A DNA stretch of 8,699 bases from NCBI GenBank assembly GCA_020025455.1, contig JAHHSC010000057.1:1-8699 (forward strand), read 5' to 3'. The notes below the pieces were generated by a model. It saw only the letters and a program-made list of their open reading frames with translations, had not been told where the DNA came from and ran no database searches. The stretch is from Lawsonibacter sp. (GTDB taxonomy: Bacteria > Bacillota > Clostridia > Oscillospirales > Oscillospiraceae). The position numbers were made by a program, and so were the translations under genes. Below, one piece after another: positions 1-4,536 of this stretch (the stretch's first letter is position 1; each line of letters opens with the position of its first letter).

Positions 1-52
<52 letters not shown>

Positions 53-56
53 ACAA

Positions 57-96
57 AGAGAGAGAACAGTCAATCGACTGTTCTCTCTTTTATTTT
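57..96 (+). terminator. Intrinsic terminator after 5S rRNA
   Basis: A perfect 13-bp stem (59-71 with 76-88), extendable by a G-T and an A-T pair, closes a 4-base AATC loop and runs into TTTTATTTT. It lies a few bases after the end of 5S rRNA and would end the rRNA operon transcript. Confidence 0.93.
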
Positions 97-350
97 AATG
101 ATGCCTAGCTCAAAAATGGCGTATTCGCAAGAAAGACCCACAGAGCGGATCAATCAGGGGCACAGTTTGCGGTGGCCAGGGCACTTCTGTAACGCAAAAC
201 GGGCGGCGGCACGGAGAGAACTGCTTCATGCGGCCGCTCGTTACCCGTCATGGATCAGGACGGTCTGCATGAAACTAAAAAGCGGATCTTGATGCAGAAG
301 AGCTGTGTCATGCGTGAGCGGCTCTTCATGTTATCCTGGGACGATGGATC

Positions 351-376
351 TTGCAAATATTTGGCCCAATCATAAG
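351..376 (+). repeat. Short repeat, copy 1 (~25 bp)
   Basis: This segment aligns with 1732-1756 with about 22 of 25 positions identical and one single-base gap. Both copies share TTGCA, ATAT and an exact 10-mer GGCCCAATCA. Similarity does not extend beyond these limits on either side. Copy 1 overlaps the -35 region of an orphan promoter; copy 2 lies in the leader of the muramidase mRNA. It could be a shared regulator site or coincidence in AT-rich spacers. Confidence 0.4.
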
Positions 377-383
377 CCAAATA
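358..383. promoter_or_regulatory. 8-bp inverted repeat over an orphan promoter
   Basis: TATTTGGC (358-365) is repeated in inverse orientation as GCCAAATA (376-383) with a 10-base spacer. The repeat covers the candidate -35 box and ends just before the -10 box, the position where a repressor operator would act. No regulator gene is adjacent, so the binding protein is unknown. Confidence 0.35.
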
Positions 384-390
384 GTATAAT
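361..390 (+). promoter_or_regulatory. Sigma-A-like promoter with no downstream gene on its strand
   Basis: TTGGCC (361-366), an 18-base spacer and a perfect TATAAT (385-390) form a good sigma-A promoter pointing rightwards. A second TATAAT overlaps at 390-395. The next plus-strand gene starts only at 1774, beyond two minus-strand genes. A transcript starting near 397 would meet the hairpin at 474-516, so it could make a short RNA of about 120 bases. The AT-rich run could also produce such boxes by chance. Confidence 0.4.
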
Positions 391-469
391 ATAATAGTAT
401 ATATACTCTATGTACTCACTTGCTCTGATGCTAGACCGGAGAGATGGCATACCTGGCCTGCACAGACCT

Positions 470-516
470 AAAAAAACCGGCAGCTGCCGTTCCTCAGGAA
501 CGGCGGCCGCCGGTTT
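470..516 (-). terminator. Terminator of the EamA-DUF1643 operon
   Basis: Arms 474-493 and 497-516 form a ~20-bp stem with two mismatched or wobble positions and a 3-base loop. Read on the minus strand it ends in seven T residues (complement of 470-476), a classical intrinsic terminator a few bases after the stop codon of the DUF1643 gene. On the plus strand it is followed only by TTTT, so rightward termination would be weaker. Confidence 0.9.
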
Positions 517-522
517 TACGGT

Positions 523-1149
523 TTACGTTGTCAGGATCTCGCTGACGTAGCCATCCACGTCAAAGGGTTCCAGGAGGCTATCCTTTCGCAGGTAGAGCGG
601 GTGATGGGGGTGGCCCTTTTTGGACTTCTTGCCGGCGGAGTACCAGCCCGCGCCGAAGGAGTTGCCAATGTCAATCATGTCCCGGACACAGGCGGGCAGG
701 TAGGAGCGTTTTTCAATGATGGTACCCCAGGCCGCCCAGATGGCAGGGGCCTGCCCACGGCTCAGGGACAGGGCATAGCGGAACGCCTTCATGTTTTCCT
801 CGTGGAGGGCCTGATTACAGGTATGCTCCATGTCGTCCGGGTTGGTGGCACGCTGGGCGTAGACGTTGAACATGATGAAGCTGTCGAAGCCGTTGTGGTT
901 TGCAATACGATCCACGGACTTCAGGGTGTTGTCCAGATTGTCAGGGGCGGCGGTGGAGGGATTGATGCCAACGCAGATGAGGGGATTCACGCCGCGGGTA
1001 CCTAGAATGAAACGGTATTCGGAGTAGACGTTTGGCACATAGAGCCACTTTGCTGCGTCGTAGTCGGGGTTGGGGCGGTTGGCCGCCTCCAGGGCGGAAT
1101 CGAAATTTACCAGCTCCAGAGAGTCGGTGGTGCAGGATGGAATATGCAT
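523..1149 (-). CDS. DUF1643 family protein
   Basis: This encodes 208 aa of the DUF1643 family, whose biochemical role is not established to my knowledge. Family signatures visible are GINPST (61-66), NVYAQRATNP (95-104), WAAWG (138-142) and a C-terminal GHPHHPLYL (179-187), with a Lys-rich stretch (174-178) just before the last. The combination of an N-terminal GINP loop and a C-terminal HPL motif recalls the two active-site loops of the uracil-DNA glycosylase superfamily, but that link is my inference from motif pattern only. There is no signal peptide or membrane segment, so it is probably cytoplasmic. The start ATG has GGAGG (1162-1166, minus strand) 12 bases upstream. It is the second gene of an operon, 19 bases after the EamA-type gene, and is followed by a strong terminator. 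Confidence 0.85.
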   Translation of the reverse strand: MHIPSCTTDSLELVNFDSALEAANRPNPDYDAAKWLYVPNVYSEYRFILGTRGVNPLICVGINPSTAAPDNLDNTLKSVDRIANHNGFDSFIMFNVYAQRATNPDDMEHTCNQALHEENMKAFRYALSLSRGQAPAIWAAWGTIIEKRSYLPACVRDMIDIGNSFGAGWYSAGKKSKKGHPHHPLYLRKDSLLEPFDVDGYVSEILTT

Positions 1150-1168
1150 ATCAGGAATGTGCCTCCGA

Positions 1169-1603
1169 TTATTTTTTATGGATGAGCAGTACGCCGATCA
1201 GACAGCAGGCCACGCCAGCTGCCTGCGTCAGGGTCAGGTGCTCGTGAAAGAAAAGGATGCCGACGAACAGCAGGGCTACAGCCACAGAAATGTTGGAGAT
1301 GAGCGGGCCGACACTCACATCCCAGCCAGACCGATATAGAAGGATGGTGCCTACCTCCATCGCCACCATGGCCAGAGAGAGAAAAATGGCTGTTTTGTCT
1401 ATCTGGGCCGCCGCAGCACCCAAGTGCTTATCCGGACTGGTGAGGAAAAAGAGGACCAGTGACACCAGAGTGGCCAGGGAGTACGCTGCCACGAGGGAGA
1501 CAAAAGGATTGAGATGATCGGGGACTGATTTGGCCGAGATGTGGTAGAGTACATTGCCGCCCACGATGATAAAGATGGGGATGTACAGGGTAAAAGACCG
1601 CAT
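1169..1603 (-). CDS. Half-size EamA/DMT-family membrane protein
   Basis: This encodes 144 aa with about five hydrophobic segments (roughly residues 4-23, 34-55, 74-90, 100-119, 128-142). Its last two helices contain the SxxVAxxxxxxFFHExLT pattern typical of the C-terminal end of an EamA (drug/metabolite transporter) repeat. Usual EamA transporters are ~300 aa with two such repeats, so this is one repeat and would have to act as a dimer. The substrate is not predictable. An open frame continues upstream to 1753, but ATG at 1603 is preferred: it has GGGAGGTG at ideal spacing, the hydrophobic protein begins exactly there, and the promoter for this strand (1640-1668) lies inside the longer frame. 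It is the first gene of a two-gene operon with the DUF1643 gene. Confidence 0.82.
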   Translation of the reverse strand: MRSFTLYIPIFIIVGGNVLYHISAKSVPDHLNPFVSLVAAYSLATLVSLVLFFLTSPDKHLGAAAAQIDKTAIFLSLAMVAMEVGTILLYRSGWDVSVGPLISNISVAVALLFVGILFFHEHLTLTQAAGVACCLIGVLLIHKK

Positions 1604-1608
1604 GAGTT

Positions 1609-1616
1609 CACCTCCC
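1609..1616 (-). promoter_or_regulatory. Ribosome-binding site fixing the EamA start
   Basis: Read on the minus strand this is GGGAGGTG, with GGAGG 7 bases before the ATG at 1603. It decides in favour of the 144-aa product over the 194-aa open frame. Confidence 0.88.
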
Positions 1617-1639
1617 AGTAAATGAGTACAAGCACACAT

Positions 1640-1668
1640 ACTATAGCAAAGCCGCCCCTCTTTGTCAA
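1640..1668 (-). promoter_or_regulatory. Sigma-A promoter of the EamA-DUF1643 operon
   Basis: On the minus strand: perfect TTGACA (1663-1668), a 17-base spacer, then TATAGT (1640-1645). Transcription should start near 1633, giving a ~30-base leader before the ATG at 1603. It is back-to-back with the muramidase promoter. Confidence 0.88.
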
Positions 1669-1680
1669 ACCACCGTGGTT
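1668..1680. promoter_or_regulatory. Palindrome between divergent promoters (candidate operator)
   Basis: AACCAC-C-GTGGTT is a perfect 6-bp inverted repeat around one central base. It abuts the -35 box of the leftward promoter (1663-1668) and sits 7 bases before the -35 box of the rightward promoter (1688-1693). This is a suitable place for one regulator to control both transcripts. No regulator gene is visible in the window. Confidence 0.45.
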
Positions 1681-1687
1681 CACAGCC

Positions 1688-1716
1688 TTGAAGATGGAAA
1701 CTAGGTGTGATATAAT
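1688..1716 (+). promoter_or_regulatory. Sigma-A promoter of the SLH-GH25 gene
   Basis: TTGAAG (1688-1693), a 17-base spacer and a perfect TATAAT (1711-1716). Expected start near 1723, giving a leader of about 50 bases that contains repeat copy 2 and the ribosome-binding site. Confidence 0.85.
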
Positions 1717-1731
1717 GAAAAACAGCTAAAA

Positions 1732-1756
1732 TTGCACATATCGGCCCAATCAAAGG
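1732..1756 (+). repeat. Short repeat, copy 2 (~25 bp)
   Basis: Partner of 351-376 (about 22/25 identical with one gap; exact shared core GGCCCAATCA at 1743-1752). It lies between the predicted transcription start and the ribosome-binding site of the muramidase gene, so here it would be part of the mRNA leader. Confidence 0.4.
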
Positions 1757-1760
1757 TTAG

Positions 1761-1767
1761 AAAGGAA
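1761..1767 (+). promoter_or_regulatory. Ribosome-binding site fixing the muramidase start
   Basis: AAAGGAA lies 6 bases before ATG 1774. The in-frame ATG at 1732 has no such site, is only ~9 bases from the predicted transcription start, and would put a non-signal-like extension ahead of a clear signal peptide. Confidence 0.75.
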
Positions 1768-1773
1768 CCAGAA

Positions 1774-3129
1774 ATGAATTCCAAGAAAGATAGATTATTT
1801 GCTCTGATGACGGCAGCCTGTCTGTCCGCGGGGCTGCTGGCCCAGCCCGCTGCCGCTGTGACCCCCACCATGCCGGAAAATTGGAAGAACCCCTTCTCTG
1901 ACGTGAAGGGGGACGAGTGGTTTGTGCCCGCCGTGGCTGTACTGAACCAGGCAGGCATTATGAACGGCACCCCGGAGGGCAAGCTGCTGCCCTACGGTCT
2001 GGTGGATGCCGGACAGGCGATCCTGCTCATTGACAAGGCGGTGGGCATGGACCCGGGACCGCTGGAGGCCAAGAAAGGGGATGCCCACTACGCGTCCCGG
2101 GCGGTCAAGTATGCAGTGAAATACGGCTGGGTGGAGCAGAGCCAGGTGCCTGAGGATCTGAACACCCCTGTGACCAGGCTCTATATCTGCACCCTGGTGG
2201 CCAAGGCGCTGGGTCTGGAGCCGGCAGAGGGAGGCTCTCCATTTGCCGATTTGGATGACGGCTATGTGACCGCTCTCTACCAGGAGGGGCTCATCTCCGG
2301 AAGCGAGGAGGGCGGCAAGCTGCTATTTAACCCGAATGGGAACCTGACCCGAAGCGAGATCAGTGCCATCATCTGCAACATCATGGACTACATGGAGGAT
2401 CACATCTACTATCTGGGTAAGGTGACCGAGATGGCCCCCAATGTGCCCGTGCTCAGCTATGACAAGGATGCCTTTGCCCGGGAGGGGCAGAAGCTGACCT
2501 ACGCGGGAGAGGGCGTAAAGACCGCCTGGGGCATTGATGTGTCCCACCACCAGCAGGAGATCGACTGGCAGGCCGTGGCCGATGACGGCGTGGAATTTGC
2601 CATCGTTCGGGCCGCAGGCCGCGGCTATGCCCAGGAGGGAAATCTCTACGAGGACAGCAGGGTCCACCAGAATCTTCAGGGTGCGCTGGACGCGGGCCTA
2701 GAGGTGGGGACCTACTTCTTCTCCCAGGCCATCACCGTGGAGGAGGCCCGTGAAGAGGCCGCCATGCTGCTGGATCTGATCCGGGATTACGACATTACCG
2801 GTCCTGTGGTCTTTGACTCGGAGGACAACTGGGGCACCAGAGGCCGCACGCACTTCCTGACGCCCGACCAGCTCAGCGAGATTGCAAATGCCTTCTGTGA
2901 AGAGGTGGAGAAGGCCGGCTACCAGCCCATGATCTACTTTAACCGCCAGCTGGCCTATCGGAACTATGACCTGAGCCAGGTGGTGCAGTACCCGTTCTGG
3001 CTGGCCGAGTATCAGGATGAGCCCTCCTTCCGCTATCACTTTGAGATGTGGCAGTACACAAGCTCCGGAAAGGTGGACGGCATTAAGGGCGACGTTGATC
3101 TGAACCTGTGGCTCAAGCCCCAACCTTAA
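1774..3129 (+). CDS. Secreted SLH-domain GH25 muramidase (lysozyme-like)
   Basis: This encodes 451 aa predicted to cleave the MurNAc-GlcNAc bond of peptidoglycan while attached to the cell surface. Residues 1-28 are a Sec signal peptide (KK/R start, hydrophobic core, AAA before the likely cut). Three SLH-like repeats follow at about 39-91, 102-157 and 155-208; SLH domains bind pyruvylated secondary cell-wall polymer. The GH25 catalytic domain spans about 252-448, with GIDVSH (D255), YFFSQA, the acidic DSE pair (D348, E350) and a C-terminal MWQYTSSG...VDLN stretch typical of the family. Only the third SLH repeat keeps a TRAE-like motif (TRSE 192-195); the second has TRLY and the first lacks it. 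It is transcribed alone from its own promoter, ends in a bidirectional terminator, and is a likely autolysin or cell-wall remodelling enzyme (inference). Confidence 0.92.
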   Translation: MNSKKDRLFALMTAACLSAGLLAQPAAAVTPTMPENWKNPFSDVKGDEWFVPAVAVLNQAGIMNGTPEGKLLPYGLVDAGQAILLIDKAVGMDPGPLEAKKGDAHYASRAVKYAVKYGWVEQSQVPEDLNTPVTRLYICTLVAKALGLEPAEGGSPFADLDDGYVTALYQEGLISGSEEGGKLLFNPNGNLTRSEISAIICNIMDYMEDHIYYLGKVTEMAPNVPVLSYDKDAFAREGQKLTYAGEGVKTAWGIDVSHHQQEIDWQAVADDGVEFAIVRAAGRGYAQEGNLYEDSRVHQNLQGALDAGLEVGTYFFSQAITVEEAREEAAMLLDLIRDYDITGPVVFDSEDNWGTRGRTHFLTPDQLSEIANAFCEEVEKAGYQPMIYFNRQLAYRNYDLSQVVQYPFWLAEYQDEPSFRYHFEMWQYTSSGKVDGIKGDVDLNLWLKPQP

Positions 3130-3136
3130 CAGACAG

Positions 3137-3173
3137 AAAAACACCGCAGTCTGAAAAACTGCGGTGTTTTTTT
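3137..3173. terminator. Bidirectional terminator between convergent genes
   Basis: AAAAACACCGCAGT (3137-3150) and its complement (3158-3171) form a perfect 14-bp stem with a 7-base loop. It is followed by a T run on the plus strand, and the A run before it gives a T run on the minus strand. It lies in the 49 bases between the stop codons of the muramidase gene and the convergent operon and can end both. Confidence 0.93.
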
Positions 3174-3178
3174 ATGGA

Positions 3179-4522
3179 TCAGGCGTGGACCAGCTTACGG
3201 CTGTGAGCACGCTTCCGCGGCTGCGTCTGAGGCGCGGGTTGGGCGGCGGCGGGGATCTCCTGCCGGTTTAGACCGCGGGCGTTTGCCAGCATCAGCTTGA
3301 TGCGGTTTTCCTGATTGATGCGGGTGGCGCTTGGGTCGTAGTCGATGGCCACGATGTTGCTGGTGGGGAAGTTATCCTTGATGCGGCGGATCATGCCCTT
3401 GCCCACCACATGGTTTGGCAGGCAGCCGAAGGGCTGGGCGCAGACGATATTTTCGGTGCCGGAGTGGATCAGCTCCAGCATTTCGGCGGGGAGGAGCCAA
3501 CCCTCCCCCATTTTATTGCCATCGCCCAGATATCCGTGGATCAGACTGTGGAGCTGAGCAAAGGAGCCGGGGGCGCGGAATCGACCGGACTCATTCAGCG
3601 TGTCGATCATGTCCTGCTGACACTTCTCAATGTAATTCTGGAAGCGCTGACAGGCCCATTTCATGGCGTTCCCGCCGCCGTAGAGCTTCGCGTCCACCAC
3701 CCTGGTATTTATGGAGTAGAGCATGAAGTCGGTCAGACCGGGCACCACAGGCTCCGCATCTTCCTCAAGCAGGAATTTTTCCAGCTCGTTATTGCCCAGG
3801 GAGGAGAACTTCACATAAATCTCGCCCACAATGCCGACCCGGATCTTCTGGGGGCCGGACACGGGGATCGAGTCAAAATCGGCAATGATCTGCCGGAAAA
3901 ATCCACGCATCTGGGCGCGGCTCATGCCCTTACCATCCTGGAAGGCGTTGACCAGCCGTTGGGTCCAGGTCTCGATCATGCGGTCGGTGGCGCCGGATGT
4001 GACTTCATAGGGGCGGACCTGATTGGACACCCACATGATGAGGTCGCCGTACAGCATTCCGTAAATCAGTTTGCGGATGAGGGGAATGGTAAGGTGGAAG
4101 CCGGGGTTTTTCTCCAGACCGAAGGACACGGATACGACCGGAACATAGTCCATGCCCGCCTTGGCCAGAGCCTTCCGCAGCAGATGGATGTAGTTGGAGG
4201 CCCGGCAGCCGCCGCCGGTCTGGGTAATAAACAGAGCCACCTTGTGGGGGTCGTAACCGCCGTTCTTGAGGGCGTCCATAAACTGGCCGATGACCAGAAG
4301 CGCGGGGTAGCAGGTGTCATTGTGGACGTACTTCAGCCCCTCGTCCACTACAGAGTGGCTGCTGTTGTTGAGCTGGTCCACCTTGTAGCCCTCCAGCTCC
4401 AGCAGCTTGCGGAACATGCCAAAGTGGATGGGCAGCATCTGGGGCATGAGGATGGTATACTCCTCTTTCATTTCCTTGGTGAAGAGCAGGCGTCCTGTCT
4501 CGTCATAAACTAACTGTGCCAT
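3179..4522 (-). CDS. Activase-associated 2-hydroxyacyl-CoA dehydratase-like protein (C-terminal partner)
   Basis: This encodes 447 aa resembling the C-terminal part of long 'acyl-CoA dehydratase activase-related' proteins. Conserved-looking cysteines are C71 (DTCYPA), C106 (GGGCRAS), C361 and C367 (CAQPFGC); other family-like stretches are GEIYVKF (233-239), GEGWLLPAEM (339-348) and AIDYDPSATRINQENR (392-407). Cysteines in CYPA- and PFGC-type contexts recall Fe-S ligands in HgdB/double-cubane proteins (inference). Residues ~421-447 form a Pro/Ala/Gln-rich basic tail that looks unstructured. The start ATG has its own GAGGGGG site 7 bases upstream, 14 bases after the stop of the 977-aa gene, so the two are probably translationally coupled and work together. 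It is cytoplasmic, with no signal peptide. The exact reaction is unknown. Confidence 0.8.
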   Translation of the reverse strand: MAQLVYDETGRLLFTKEMKEEYTILMPQMLPIHFGMFRKLLELEGYKVDQLNNSSHSVVDEGLKYVHNDTCYPALLVIGQFMDALKNGGYDPHKVALFITQTGGGCRASNYIHLLRKALAKAGMDYVPVVSVSFGLEKNPGFHLTIPLIRKLIYGMLYGDLIMWVSNQVRPYEVTSGATDRMIETWTQRLVNAFQDGKGMSRAQMRGFFRQIIADFDSIPVSGPQKIRVGIVGEIYVKFSSLGNNELEKFLLEEDAEPVVPGLTDFMLYSINTRVVDAKLYGGGNAMKWACQRFQNYIEKCQQDMIDTLNESGRFRAPGSFAQLHSLIHGYLGDGNKMGEGWLLPAEMLELIHSGTENIVCAQPFGCLPNHVVGKGMIRRIKDNFPTSNIVAIDYDPSATRINQENRIKLMLANARGLNRQEIPAAAQPAPQTQPRKRAHSRKLVHA

Positions 4523-4529
4523 ATATGAT

Positions 4530-4536
4530 CCCCCTC
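4530..4536 (-). promoter_or_regulatory. Ribosome-binding site in the junction of the split activase
   Basis: GAGGGGG on the minus strand begins directly after the TAA of the 977-aa gene and stands 7 bases from the ATG at 4522. It supports a real second gene rather than a chance start after a sequencing frameshift, although the second frame is also open just upstream of its ATG. Confidence 0.75.

Larger units (their letters stand above)
98..469. other. Non-coding spacer between rRNA operon and DUF1643 gene
   Basis: No credible gene is seen in this ~370-base stretch. The only open frame of note (98-292, 64 codons, plus strand) has no ribosome-binding site, follows directly on the rRNA terminator and has an unconvincing composition. 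No tRNA-like T-arm (GTTCGANNC) is present. The left part is mixed in composition with a weak 7-bp hairpin (297-303 with 321-327). The right part (about 351-410) is strongly AT-rich and carries a sigma-A-like promoter, an inverted repeat, and one copy of a short repeat also found upstream of the muramidase gene. Confidence 0.6.

Noticed and set aside
98..292. 64-codon open frame just after the rRNA terminator
   Set aside because: No ribosome-binding site or promoter directly ahead, and a residue make-up unlike a real small protein.
297..327. Hairpin GAAGAGC/GCTCTTC as a terminator
   Set aside because: Only 7 bp with a 17-base loop and no T run after it.
1604..1753. N-terminal extension of the EamA protein to 194 aa
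   Set aside because: The promoter of the gene lies within it, and a strong ribosome-binding site stands before the internal ATG at 1603.
1732..1773. N-terminal extension of the muramidase from ATG 1732
   Set aside because: It would precede a clear signal peptide and has no ribosome-binding site; ATG 1774 has one.
3410..4513. 367-codon plus-strand open frame opposite the 447-aa gene
   Set aside because: Same mirror effect; the minus-strand product has conserved cysteines and family motifs, this one none.
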